DNA of 64,000 nucleotides from an uncultured Clostridia bacterium (GTDB taxonomy: Bacteria; Bacillota; Clostridia; Peptostreptococcales; Anaerovoracaceae), in the NCBI GenBank assembly GCA_938049335.1, contig CALIYX010000023.1:124001-188000 (forward strand), read 5' to 3'. Shown here one piece after another: positions 53,481-62,425 of this stretch. The position numbers and the translations under genes were made by a program. How positions within the stretch are numbered: position 1 is the first letter of the stretch; every line of letters begins with the position of its first letter. The notes beneath the pieces are model-generated. The model had not been told where the DNA came from. It saw nothing but the letters and a program-made list of their open reading frames with translations, and searched no databases.

Positions 53481-56400
53481 TTATTCCTCTTCCTCTTCTT
53501 TTTTCTTCTTAAGAGCTAGAAGTGTTAGAGCTGCTCCAGACATTGCTGTAAATCCTGCATATCCAAGAACGTTTGAATCGTCACCTGTGTTAGGTCCTCT
53601 TCTTCTTGAGCCGTTTGCACCACCGTTATTTGCTGGAGGAGCAACTGCAGGTTTTGAGTTAGCATCCTTAGGATTTGAACCCTTTGCATTCTCTTCAACA
53701 TCTGTAACTCCATCGTTATCATCATCTGGATCAGTTACATCAGGTGTTCCATCTCTATCAGTATCTCTCTGAAGAGTAATTTCAACTGTCTTTGTTACCT
53801 TTGATCCATCTGGATTTGTTACTACTACTGGTACTTCAAATGTTTTAGTTTCTTCGTTTGGACCCCAGTTAGTTACAGCTGGTGTTCCGCTAATAGTCTT
53901 TGTAGCTGGGTCAAATGTAACTCCATTTGGTAGCTTAGATGTATCAACTGTTACTGTAGCATTGCTGTTTCCTGGTGTCACTACTACGTTTGAGATTGGA
54001 TTTCCTTCAACAACTGTCTGTGTTGGGTTTGAAATTGTTGTTGGAGTAACTGGTGTGATTACAGCTGCTGGTCTTGAGTTAGCATTCTTAGGATCTGAAC
54101 CCTTTGCAATTTCTTCAGCATCTGTGTATCCATCTCCATCATCATCTGTATCTGTCACATCAGGTGTTCCATCTCTATCTGTATCTCTTTGTACTGTGAT
54201 TTCGATAGTCTTTGTTACCTTTGATCCATCTGGGTTTGTTACTACTACTGGTACTTCAAATGTTTTAGTCTCTTCGTTTGGACCCCAGTTAGTTACTGCT
54301 GGTGTTCCGCTAATAGTCTTTGTAGCTGGGTCAAATGTAACTCCATTTGGTAGCTTAGATGTATCAACTGTTACTGTAGCATTGCTGTTTCCTGGTGTCA
54401 CTACTACGTTTGAGATTGGATTTCCTTCAACAACTGTCTGTGTTGGGTTTGAAATTGTTGTTGGAGTAACTGGTGTGATTACAGCTGCTGGTCTTGAGTT
54501 AGCATTCTTAGGATCTGAACCCTTAGCTGCTTCTTCTACATCTGTATATCCATCTCCATCATCATCTGTATCTGTTACATCAGGTGTTCCATCTCTATCA
54601 GTATCTCTCTGAACAGTAATCTTAAATGTCTTTGTTGTAGTTCTTCCAGTAGCATCCTTAGCTTCAACAGTTACTGTAAACTCTCTTGTTTCCTCATTTG
54701 AACCCCAATCATTTACAGCTGGTGTTCCATTAATCTTTCCATTGCTGTAAGTTACACCTGTCGGAAGATCCTTAACTGTTACAGTTGCATTAGGTGTATC
54801 TGTTGTTACTGCAATTTCAGTAATAGGATTGCCCTCTACCACAGTCTGATCTGCGATAGGATTAATTCCTATAGAAGGAATTGAGTTAGCATCCTTAGGA
54901 TCTGAACCCTTTGCAGTTTCCTCTGCATCTGTGTATCCATCGCCATCATCATCTGTATCTGTTACATCAGGTGTTCCATCTCTATCTGTATCCCTAAGAA
55001 CAATGATTTCAATAGTTTTATTGACTATTGATCCATTAGGATTCTTAGCCTTAACTGGAATTTCAAACTTTCTAGATTCCTCATTAGCACCCCAGCTGCT
55101 TATACTTGGAGTTCCATCCATTGTATAAGCTCCAGCATTATAGCTTACCCCAAGTGGAATATAACTTGTGCCAACAGTTAGTTCTGAGTCTAGGTTTCCT
55201 GGTGAAATCATGATTTGGGATATAGGATTTCCCTCTACAACAGTCTGACTCTGATTATAGATATCAAGAGGATCAACATGTCCAATCACAGCTGCAGGAA
55301 CTGAACCAGAGTTCTTAGGATCTGATCCTTTAGTTCTCTCGTCTGCATCTGTGTATCCGTCGCCATCATCATCTGTATCTGTTACATCTGGTGTTCCATC
55401 TCTATCAGTATCTCTCTGAACAGTAATCTTAAATGTCTTGGTTGTTGTATTACCTGTAGGATCCTTAGCCTCAACTGTTACTGTAATCTCTCTTGTTTCT
55501 TCATTTGGACCCCAGTTATTTACAGCTGGTGTTCCACTGATCTTGCCACCTGTATATGTAACTCCATTTGGAAGACCTGAAACCGTTACTGTAGCTGTTG
55601 GATCATCTGTTGTTACAGTAATTTCAGAAATTGCATTACCCTCAACTACTGTCTGATCACCTATTGCATTGATTTCTGGTGCCTTAACATCCTTCCAAAC
55701 AGCATAAACTTCTTTTGCAGATGTAATATTTGTGAGGATATTAGCGTCAGCTTCTGTTGCACTTGCAGTTGCAGCCCATCCCATGAACTGGTATCCATCT
55801 CTTGTTGGTTCTTCTGGCTGCGTTGCTGTACCACCTACTGCGTTAACGACCTTATCAGTGTTTGTTCCGTCAGCCCACTTACCGCCATTAGTATCAAAAG
55901 TAACCTTAATTGCACCAACGTTAACCTTTGTGTCTGAAACCATTGGATTCTTTCCATCTGGAGAGTATGCAACTAGGATAACCTTGTCACCGTCCTGGAA
56001 TGTTCCAGCAGGAATATTAACCTTAAACTTACCTTCCTTTAAGTCTGCAAAAGGTATGGTTGTCTCTGCCTTAACTGGCTGAGTTGTATAGTCTGTGTCG
56101 TCAGCTACATATTTGTATGCCTTTACGATTACGTTACCTGCATCTGGATTTGTTGCTTCTAGCTTCTTCGTAGTATCTGCAGGATTATCATAAATTGTCT
56201 TAGGTACAGTTCCTTCGATTATTTCAGCCTTGTTAGACTCAATATCTGTTGTTGTTACATTTGGCTTAACAACTAGATATGACTTAGGATCAAGTATTTT
56301 TGTATGATCTATTAGATATTCCTGTGCATCAGGCACACCGTCACCATCAGTATCAACATTGAACTTATCTGAATCAATCTCATCCTCTAGGAAATCATAA

Positions 56401-57788
56401 AGACCATCCTTGTCTGTATCTAATACCTCTAGGAATGCATTTGAATAGGTGTTCTGAACAATCTTGTTAGGCTTTCCTCCGTCTGGCTTTCTGATATTAG
56501 GGAAAGCACTTGATGAGTCTACAAAGTCAGCTGTGAGCCATGACTCAAAGTTGAGCTGCTGATTATTGTTAGTAATATATTCGTTAAGAGCCTTTGCAAA
56601 TTCCTGATTAGAAACATTACTCTTAAGTTTATATTCAATAGTATAAGATCTTCTCTGGCCTAGTGCTCCATAGAAAACCTGTGAATCTAGTGTTTTTCTT
56701 ACCTGATCAACTTTATTCCAGTCTCCACCCTCTATACTTAGCGCTGGAGTATCCTTAGTTGAAATAACACCATTACCATTAGGATCAACTACAAGATTAA
56801 TTGGATTTGATGCAGTTATATTTCCTGTAGGTGTTGATACACCAAGTCTAACATTATTAGTGTCAATATATTTTAGAAGTTCTTTAGGTATAACTTCGTT
56901 TATATATAGAACCCATCCACTGTTTGCCTGAAGGAAGTTCTGGTCAGGCTTAAATGAAACAGTAGACTTAATAACTTTGTTCTTAGCATCATAGCTTACT
57001 GCTTTACCTGTGTGTCCACCTGAGAAATTACCATCCTTAGATTTAGTTCCATCAGTACCAAACCAATTTACTCCTTTTCCTAGGTAGTACTCGTTTCCAT
57101 CGCTAGGATTACTTGGAAGTGTAGGCACATTATCATTGTTCTTTAGGATAAAACCATTATCATATCCCGCCTTATCGGCTTTACCATCTGATCTAACCCA
57201 AAGAGTTGTAAAGTCAATTCTCTTTGATGCCATTCCTAGGCTATCAAGAGTCTTTCCATTCTTAAGCTTAATTACAACATCCGTGTTTGTAATAACGCCA
57301 ATTAGACCTGACTGTACAGTATGGTTGTTAATTGGAACCTTCCAAAGCGCTCCATTAGCTTCTTTTTCAAACTGCGTGCCATTAACAGTGATTGATTCTA
57401 TCTGTGTGTAGAATTCGTCATCAAAGAAGTTAAGTATGTATCTTCCGTTGTATGGGCCTTTATCTGTACCACCCCAAGATCCTGGAAGCTTAGCCCACTT
57501 TGTTATAGTTAGATGTATTCCGTCACTATCTTCTTTTGTGTAATCTGTTCTAGCATAATCCAAGACACCATCAGTTTCACCGCTGATAGTGTAGTTGGTC
57601 TCATTAACGATTGATCTTGGCTGGCCACCCTCAGCACTTGCTGTAATTGGTGTCAAAAACATCATAAAGCCTAGTACACATGATACTAGTCCAACTGATA
57701 GTTTTCTCGTTCCATAGCGTGGCTTCTTCTCTTCGCCTTTTCGTTTCTTGTCTTCAATTAACTGTCTAAAAATCTCAAAACGATCCAT
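53481..57788 (-). CDS. Giant cell-wall surface protein with Ig-like and calcium-binding repeats
   Basis: 1435 residues. The N-terminus (DRFEIFRQLIEDKKRKGEEKK) precedes a YSIRK-like signal (YGTRKLSVGLVSCVLGF, cleavage after about residue 53). Residues about 55-460 are a large extracellular region of unknown fold. A calcium-binding thrombospondin type 3-like segment (DTDKDGLYDFLEDEIDSD) follows, then an InlB/Flg_new repeat near 630-700 (VTFDTNGGKWADGTN, GYQFMGWA). Five putative Ig domains then alternate with DTDRDGTPDVTDTDDDGDG calcium segments. The C-terminus has GPNTGDDSN, a membrane helix and KKKKEEEEE, the sorting signal. Probably an adhesin held stiff by calcium, by analogy. Strong GGAGG before the ATG. 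Confidence 0.9.
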   Translation of the reverse strand: MDRFEIFRQLIEDKKRKGEEKKPRYGTRKLSVGLVSCVLGFMMFLTPITASAEGGQPRSIVNETNYTISGETDGVLDYARTDYTKEDSDGIHLTITKWAKLPGSWGGTDKGPYNGRYILNFFDDEFYTQIESITVNGTQFEKEANGALWKVPINNHTVQSGLIGVITNTDVVIKLKNGKTLDSLGMASKRIDFTTLWVRSDGKADKAGYDNGFILKNNDNVPTLPSNPSDGNEYYLGKGVNWFGTDGTKSKDGNFSGGHTGKAVSYDAKNKVIKSTVSFKPDQNFLQANSGWVLYINEVIPKELLKYIDTNNVRLGVSTPTGNITASNPINLVVDPNGNGVISTKDTPALSIEGGDWNKVDQVRKTLDSQVFYGALGQRRSYTIEYKLKSNVSNQEFAKALNEYITNNNQQLNFESWLTADFVDSSSAFPNIRKPDGGKPNKIVQNTYSNAFLEVLDTDKDGLYDFLEDEIDSDKFNVDTDGDGVPDAQEYLIDHTKILDPKSYLVVKPNVTTTDIESNKAEIIEGTVPKTIYDNPADTTKKLEATNPDAGNVIVKAYKYVADDTDYTTQPVKAETTIPFADLKEGKFKVNIPAGTFQDGDKVILVAYSPDGKNPMVSDTKVNVGAIKVTFDTNGGKWADGTNTDKVVNAVGGTATQPEEPTRDGYQFMGWAATASATEADANILTNITSAKEVYAVWKDVKAPEINAIGDQTVVEGNAISEITVTTDDPTATVTVSGLPNGVTYTGGKISGTPAVNNWGPNEETREITVTVEAKDPTGNTTTKTFKITVQRDTDRDGTPDVTDTDDDGDGYTDADERTKGSDPKNSGSVPAAVIGHVDPLDIYNQSQTVVEGNPISQIMISPGNLDSELTVGTSYIPLGVSYNAGAYTMDGTPSISSWGANEESRKFEIPVKAKNPNGSIVNKTIEIIVLRDTDRDGTPDVTDTDDDGDGYTDAEETAKGSDPKDANSIPSIGINPIADQTVVEGNPITEIAVTTDTPNATVTVKDLPTGVTYSNGKINGTPAVNDWGSNEETREFTVTVEAKDATGRTTTKTFKITVQRDTDRDGTPDVTDTDDDGDGYTDVEEAAKGSDPKNANSRPAAVITPVTPTTISNPTQTVVEGNPISNVVVTPGNSNATVTVDTSKLPNGVTFDPATKTISGTPAVTNWGPNEETKTFEVPVVVTNPDGSKVTKTIEITVQRDTDRDGTPDVTDTDDDGDGYTDAEEIAKGSDPKNANSRPAAVITPVTPTTISNPTQTVVEGNPISNVVVTPGNSNATVTVDTSKLPNGVTFDPATKTISGTPAVTNWGPNEETKTFEVPVVVTNPDGSKVTKTVEITLQRDTDRDGTPDVTDPDDDNDGVTDVEENAKGSNPKDANSKPAVAPPANNGGANGSRRRGPNTGDDSNVLGYAGFTAMSGAALTLLALKKKKEEEEE
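53790..54520. repeat. Near-identical tandem 420-bp repeats inside the surface protein gene
   Basis: Two copies of a 420-bp unit (about 140 residues: one Ig-like domain plus one calcium segment) are almost base-for-base identical, e.g. at 53800-54100 and 54220-54520. Three further units upstream in the protein are diverged. The near identity points to recent duplication or ongoing recombination, and so to variable copy number. Confidence 0.9.
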
Positions 57789-57898
57789 TTAACCCTCCTA
57801 ATAAAATATCTTTAAAATCACATACTGCAATATATACATGTGAGTAAACTGACAAAACATTCGTGTATTAATCTTGTACAATTAAATATTGCTCTACT

Positions 57899-57927
57899 AT
57901 TATACACATTAATCACTAAATTGACAC
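57899..57927 (-). promoter_or_regulatory. Promoter for the giant surface protein gene
   Basis: Minus strand: -35 GTGTCA (57922-57927), 17-bp spacer, perfect -10 TATAAT (57899-57904). The leader is about 105 nt. The spacer and flanks are AT-rich with no clear operator. Confidence 0.55.
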
Positions 57928-57960
57928 TGTGAATATTTTACAATTATTGATTATTTGTGT

Positions 57961-58782
57961 TTAAAGTGCATCTACCGGACAACTTTTTACACATTCCATG
58001 CATAGTATGCATTCAGTACCATTCTTTCGTCCTCTTGAATTATCTGTTACATCTACATCCATAGGACATACACGCTTACATTTTCCACATGATATACACT
58101 TTGATGTATCACACTTAATTCTTACTACTGAAAAATAGCTTGCTGGTTTTAAAAACACTGTGATTGGACATAAGTATTTACAAAATGCACGATTATCTTT
58201 GAATATGAATGCCAAGGCAATTCCAACTATATAGTAAATTATGTTCCCCACTATAAAAGATATGAACATTATTCTTTCTATATTTGCTATGTGTGCGAGG
58301 AATAGCGTTATGACGAAGCTTAAAGACAATAGAAACATTATGTATCGAATCCAGCCTATCTTACTTCTTTCATGATTTTGTGGCACCTTGTATGGTAGAA
58401 AATCTAAAATCATGGCGGTCCAGCATGCGTATCCACACCATCCTCTACCAAATAGCAAAGGTCCAAATATCTTTGCTACCGCATAGTGAATAGTTGCAGC
58501 CTCAAACACACCTATAAATAGATAGTACCAGAAGCCCTCTATCTGCATGTTTTCCTGATTAATAATCCCCAGATATACAAGCATGTATATACCTACTAAA
58601 AGCTGTACTACACGCCGAGCATGTTTATACTTAGCAATAAATAAGGCTTGTCCTATACTAATGGACAGGCCTATATAGCTGAAATTCATTAAGTAAAATA
58701 GATTGTCTTTTGTTAACCATAAGCTAAATGCAATTATCTCAAATAAAACAAGCGTAGCTATTGGCATAAATTTCTTGTTCAA
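57961..58782 (-). CDS. NapH/CcoG-like 4Fe-4S membrane protein
   Basis: 273 residues from the TTG at 58782, which has AGGA 6-7 bp before it (the open frame begins 14 codons earlier at a TTG touching the stop of the upstream gene). Five or six membrane helices with FGRGWCGYACWTAMI and FCKYLCPITVFLKP, the polyferredoxin membrane signatures of NapH/NosR-type proteins. The C-terminus has two 4Fe-4S motifs, CISCGKCKRVCP and CILCMECVKSCP. It passes electrons across or along the membrane; the partner enzyme is not in the window. It closes a tight run of genes that otherwise encode immunity-like proteins. Confidence 0.85.
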   Translation of the reverse strand: MNKKFMPIATLVLFEIIAFSLWLTKDNLFYLMNFSYIGLSISIGQALFIAKYKHARRVVQLLVGIYMLVYLGIINQENMQIEGFWYYLFIGVFEAATIHYAVAKIFGPLLFGRGWCGYACWTAMILDFLPYKVPQNHERSKIGWIRYIMFLLSLSFVITLFLAHIANIERIMFISFIVGNIIYYIVGIALAFIFKDNRAFCKYLCPITVFLKPASYFSVVRIKCDTSKCISCGKCKRVCPMDVDVTDNSRGRKNGTECILCMECVKSCPVDAL

Positions 58783-58824
58783 CTTATATCCTAATCCCCG
58801 ATATTTTGTATTTATAAGTACCAA

Positions 58825-59616
58825 CTATATCTCTATCTTAAGAGAATCGCCTTCTAAATAGACTGCCTTAGACTCTCTAATTGTAAGCTTCTGTTCTTCA
58901 GACATTCCTATAGTTTCTCCATCAAGAAGTGTAACGTCTTGATCTATAATATAATAAAGGATATTGCTTAGAAAATCAAACAAATAATTGACATCCATAT
59001 CACTATTTATGATTTCCATTTCAAGTTTTCCAAATTCTTCAAGTCCATAGGAGTACATGCTAGTTTTACCATCTTCTTGAACTAGACCAATGTATATCCA
59101 AAGCTGTATAGGGAGCATATCTTCATTCAACATATCAGCAAAGTCAATGTAAACTGACTTTGGTACTAAAAGTGTTGCAGATCCCTGGTATATGCCTATT
59201 GCAGTATCACAAGTTCTAAGTAATGAAGCATTAATTTTTGTAAGCAAAGAATACTTGTCTACTGTAGACGCATTACCGCTCATAACAGATAAAATTGCAT
59301 GATGAGTATGTTCCATAACTTCTGTCTCAGCGTTATCCCACATATATGAGAACTGGCAAAGACTCTCAAGCTCTTCAGATGGAACGGGTGCAGGCATAAA
59401 TGCGAGTGCAACAAGCTCACCATCTATACTGAAGGTAGCTACCTCATCGTTTCCATCCACATCTTTAACATCAAGCTTCCAGTAATTTTTAAGATCATCA
59501 ACTATAGCATCTAATGAGTAGCCTTCCTCACCCCTAAAAAGCGGCATGGAAAGAACAAGCTTTTTTTCTTCACTTACTTTGTTATTTTCTTTATTTTTCT
59601 TACTAAAAATTCCCAT
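58825..59616 (-). CDS. DUF4261-like protein
   Basis: 263 residues from the ATG at 59616 (AGAGG 7 bp upstream; a TTG five codons earlier is less likely). Starts MGIFSKKNKENN, a basic patch. LSMPLFRGEEGYSLDAIVDDLKNYW and the later QLWIYIGLVQEDGKTSMYSYGLEEFGKLEMEI resemble the DUF4261 family as I recall it, but I have not run a search. No enzymatic motif is seen. Immunity or housekeeping role not known; it is the second-last gene of the run. Confidence 0.6.
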   Translation of the reverse strand: MGIFSKKNKENNKVSEEKKLVLSMPLFRGEEGYSLDAIVDDLKNYWKLDVKDVDGNDEVATFSIDGELVALAFMPAPVPSEELESLCQFSYMWDNAETEVMEHTHHAILSVMSGNASTVDKYSLLTKINASLLRTCDTAIGIYQGSATLLVPKSVYIDFADMLNEDMLPIQLWIYIGLVQEDGKTSMYSYGLEEFGKLEMEIINSDMDVNYLFDFLSNILYYIIDQDVTLLDGETIGMSEEQKLTIRESKAVYLEGDSLKIEI

Positions 59617-59637
59617 ATAAAGTCCTCTCAATTATAG

Positions 59638-60462
59638 TTATTTACGCTTAAGCAAACGTGACAAAAGTCCTTTCTTAGGTTTATCTACATTTTCATCATT
59701 TGAATTACCACTTGGCAATTCAGTATTTGTCTTCTGATAAACTACATTCTCAGCAATTTCGTTTTCATTCATTCCTGTGGCTTCTTTCACCTGTTCCATA
59801 GCTACTTCTTGATATATGAGCGCACCCTCAGGATCACAATTCATAATATCTGAATTACAACTTGAATTGTTTAGATCAAATGGATTAACCTCCATAATTT
59901 CAGTAGCTTCCATGACTCCACTGTCTGTGCCAGCAGCATCTTGAAGAGCCTTAATAAATACCCCAAGATTTGCTTCACCAAAGGCATCTAAAATAGCGCT
60001 ATGAACATTTTCATCATTCTCAATATCAGCTAGGAGTTCCTTAACCTTATCAGGACCGATAAAAACACCTGATGAATAATTCTCAGTAATTGTATCGCTT
60101 CCAGGTACTGGTACCCAGCTTGGAATCACCTCTGCCCACGGCGTGCGGTATTTGTCCATTTCAGGAAATTTTTCAATTACAAAAGAAAAAGCTGCTCCTC
60201 TCACATATTGATACTTGCGAAACAGCCCGATACATGCTGCCATCGCGTAGAGAATGCCTTTTTCACTAGGAAACTCTGTGTATCTTGATGCGATATCTTT
60301 GATAATAAATTCATATTTTTCATCAAAGAAACCCTCTCCCTGAGCTTCAATTACACTCTTTAGTATACTTTCATCTCCATCTTTCATTGCCTTTACTGGC
60401 TCAAAGAACCAGCTGTTCATCTCATCAATTCTAACTGGATGATATGTTATATCAAAACCCAT
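59638..60462 (-). CDS. Protein of unknown family in the immunity-like run
   Basis: 274 residues from the ATG at 60462 (AGGAG 8 bp upstream; a TTG two codons earlier opens the frame). The start MGFDITYHPVRIDEMNSWFF is distinctive and likely conserved. The middle has KYQYVRGAAFSFVIEKFPEMDKYRTPWAEVIPSW and VPVPGSDTITENYSSGVFIG. The last 60 residues are low complexity, ending in a basic amphipathic tail, KKGLLSRLLKRK, which might contact membrane or nucleic acid. I cannot name the family. Confidence 0.55.
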   Translation of the reverse strand: MGFDITYHPVRIDEMNSWFFEPVKAMKDGDESILKSVIEAQGEGFFDEKYEFIIKDIASRYTEFPSEKGILYAMAACIGLFRKYQYVRGAAFSFVIEKFPEMDKYRTPWAEVIPSWVPVPGSDTITENYSSGVFIGPDKVKELLADIENDENVHSAILDAFGEANLGVFIKALQDAAGTDSGVMEATEIMEVNPFDLNNSSCNSDIMNCDPEGALIYQEVAMEQVKEATGMNENEIAENVVYQKTNTELPSGNSNDENVDKPKKGLLSRLLKRK

Positions 60463-60479
60463 TTGCAAGTCTCCTATTT

Positions 60480-61031
60480 CTACTTATCTTTGTTATTTCT
60501 TTCCCTTAGCATTTCTACTTTATCATTCTTGCGTTCTTCTAGCTCTGAGATTTGATTTAGGAGAAAGCTCTCAAAGTCACCTTCAACATCTATGGTTTCA
60601 TACCAATTGAAGATAACTATCTTTCCTTCTCTATCAAAGCAAAAAATTTGATCTCCATCTCCTATTACCGAAAAGAAAGGAATGTAGTCCGTAAAGCCTT
60701 CATCATGAAGTTCTTTGGTCTTTACACGAATGTCCAGCCAATCAGGTACGTTGTCAGATATACCATAAACCATGATTCCACGGCAAAACTCCCAAAACGG
60801 AGCAACTTCGTACTCTTTTGCCATTGGCCAGATTTCTTCTCTAACCTCCATATATAGACCGCCTAGAGGAGACATAGTGAATTCCTTAAAGTCTTCAGGT
60901 AACTTTACCTTGAACTCATCCTCATATGCCTTTACATCTTCTTCTGATGGTGAATTGTCTCCACATGCGAATATCTGATATGTATCACGGTCATAGTTTC
61001 TAAAATAATCATAAACTTTTTCAATAGACAT
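60480..61031 (-). CDS. SMI1/KNR4 (SUKH) family protein
   Basis: 183 residues. The SUKH fold pattern is visible: PSEEDVKAYEDEFKVKLPEDFKEFTMSPLGGLYM near the start, the aromatic-rich middle (APFWEFCRGIMVYGIS) and VIGDGDQIFCFDREGKIVIFNWYETI, matching the usual GDGdxxxfd strand. In bacteria SUKH proteins are frequent immunity proteins that neutralise nuclease or other toxins of polymorphic systems, though not all members are. The last 25 residues are charged coil. Spaced 10 bp from the DUF4241-like gene. Confidence 0.82.
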   Translation of the reverse strand: MSIEKVYDYFRNYDRDTYQIFACGDNSPSEEDVKAYEDEFKVKLPEDFKEFTMSPLGGLYMEVREEIWPMAKEYEVAPFWEFCRGIMVYGISDNVPDWLDIRVKTKELHDEGFTDYIPFFSVIGDGDQIFCFDREGKIVIFNWYETIDVEGDFESFLLNQISELEERKNDKVEMLRERNNKDK

Positions 61032-61041
61032 ATATACCTCA

Positions 61042-61764
61042 CTATCCTAAATAAATATACTCGCAAACTATGTCACATAGTCCGCCATTTGCATCATAAC
61101 CAAAATAAACAGGATACCTTCCATCCCCAAAGCCTGATTGTATCATTGGAATTGACAGTTCAGAATTTGGAATCTTAAAGTTAATCCAGTCACCACCATC
61201 TCTTTGGTACAGTGGATGTTCTTTAGCGCTCTTAGCAAAGATTTCTGCAAAGAAATCGTCATATATATTCTTTCCTGGATTTGCTGCATTCCACTTTTCT
61301 TCAAAATCACAGTACGCATTTCTTGTATCAACATCAACAATGGTTGCAAGTCCTGCATCTACATTGAATCCGAAAATACTATCTTCATCAACATCATCAA
61401 GATTTTCATCACCCTTTAGGGCCTCATAATATTTGATAGGAGTATTATCTGAGAATTTCACTCTACTGAGAACATACCTATAGTTATCCTCGCTTATCTT
61501 TGCAACCAAAGTCTCAATGCGAAAAGTTCCCTTTGGTACAGATGTTAAATACGGCTTCTCATTTCTACTTAGCCACACTAAAGGGTCTCTTACAATGATT
61601 TCTCCCGTAGGAAATTTTATTTCACCCATATCTAATACAAACAATTCCTTACCATGAATTTCTTTCATCTCAAAGCATTCTGCATAATTTACCGGCGAAG
61701 TAAGAAGTTCCTTAATTTCTTCATATTTTGCATTCCATTCCTTTGATGGCTGTAGCTTTTCCAT
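61042..61764 (-). CDS. DUF4241-like protein
   Basis: 240 residues. IIVRDPLVWLSRNEKPYLTSVPKGTFRIETLVAKI near the start and IQSGFGDGRYPVYFGYDANGGLCDIVCEYIYL at the end match the DUF4241 pattern as I recall it (unsearched). The final GDGxYPVYFGYDxxGxxxxxxxEY is a convincing conserved block. No catalytic motif is evident. Gap of 24 bp to the first gene of the run. Confidence 0.7.
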   Translation of the reverse strand: MEKLQPSKEWNAKYEEIKELLTSPVNYAECFEMKEIHGKELFVLDMGEIKFPTGEIIVRDPLVWLSRNEKPYLTSVPKGTFRIETLVAKISEDNYRYVLSRVKFSDNTPIKYYEALKGDENLDDVDEDSIFGFNVDAGLATIVDVDTRNAYCDFEEKWNAANPGKNIYDDFFAEIFAKSAKEHPLYQRDGGDWINFKIPNSELSIPMIQSGFGDGRYPVYFGYDANGGLCDIVCEYIYLG

Positions 61765-61788
61765 ATATACTCCTTTGCTTAGACAAAC

Positions 61789-62232
61789 TTACCCATTAAG
61801 TCCATCGCATTCTATCTCATAGTTACTGCTTACTATCATATTTGCAAGATGTCCGCACAGATAATCAGGTTCTGCATCTAGATCAAATGAAAATTCACTG
61901 TTCCTTCCATTTATAAAAATATATATGTTATTTACAAATATAGCATCTCTAAAATCATCTTCAGTAATTTCGGTATCGAATTCTTCACTTGCAAATTCTA
62001 TGCATTCATAGTTTTCCTCCATGAACGTATCGATTACATCTAGCTTATTATCATTTAACCATGAAACCTTTTCTATGAACTTTTCTATTGCTTCTTCGCT
62101 TTTATCCACATTTTCGAAGATAACATCAGTTTCTCTACCCCATATATTCATTCTCCCAAGATATGCACCGCTATAGATACCATCCTCTTGCAGCGTAAAC
62201 TTGTTACCTTCAATCAAAATCATATTATCCAT
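61789..62232 (-). CDS. Small acidic protein, DUF2262-like by pattern
   Basis: 147 residues, first gene of the immunity-like run. GGGGGT lies 7 bp before the ATG. The pattern TLQEDGIYSGAYLGRMNIWGRETDVIFEN, followed by SWLNDNKLDVIDTFMEENYECIEF, is reminiscent of DUF2262 or other small immunity proteins, but the assignment is weak. The protein is strongly acidic, as is common in nuclease-inhibiting immunity proteins. Function unknown. Confidence 0.5.
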   Translation of the reverse strand: MDNMILIEGNKFTLQEDGIYSGAYLGRMNIWGRETDVIFENVDKSEEAIEKFIEKVSWLNDNKLDVIDTFMEENYECIEFASEEFDTEITEDDFRDAIFVNNIYIFINGRNSEFSFDLDAEPDYLCGHLANMIVSSNYEIECDGLNG

Positions 62233-62295
62233 GTATCAGACCCCCATAATAAATAAGCTAATTTAATGCATTTAGAGCATTTAAGATATAAGTAA

Positions 62296-62324
62296 ATTAT
62301 CGGCTATTTTGATTATATTTTCAA
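62296..62324 (-). promoter_or_regulatory. Candidate promoter for the immunity-like gene run
   Basis: Minus strand: -35 TTGAAA (62319-62324), 17-bp spacer, -10 GATAAT (62296-62301), 64 bp before the first start. It lies just after the terminator of surface protein 3, so the run is transcribed separately. Confidence 0.5.
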
Positions 62325-62346
62325 TATAAATTTATAATTATATGCA

Positions 62347-62391
62347 TCAAAAATAACCCTTGGAAAATAGATTAAACTAAATCCAAGGGTC
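62347..62391 (-). terminator. Intrinsic terminator of surface protein 3
   Basis: Minus strand: stem GACCCTTGGA/TCCAAGGGTT with a 17-base loop, followed by ATTTTTG. 35 bp after the stop codon at 62426. Confidence 0.75.
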
Positions 62392-62425
62392 AAATCTTTA
62401 AATATTATTTTGGGTTGGTCAAAAA

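Noticed and set aside
53790..54520. Regular repeats considered as a CRISPR array
   Set aside because: The units are 420 bp, in frame and encode protein modules; there are no 25-40 bp repeats with unique spacers. No CRISPR array or cas gene is seen in the window.
53962..54612. Long plus-strand ORF (216 codons) antisense to the giant surface protein
   Set aside because: It arises from the repeated codon pattern of the opposite strand, has repeated low-complexity content, and has no ribosome binding site.
57789..58824. Mobile element or insertion sequence in the accessory region
   Set aside because: No transposase, integrase, resolvase or flanking inverted repeat is seen in the 49-64 kb region, and codon use is similar to the core.
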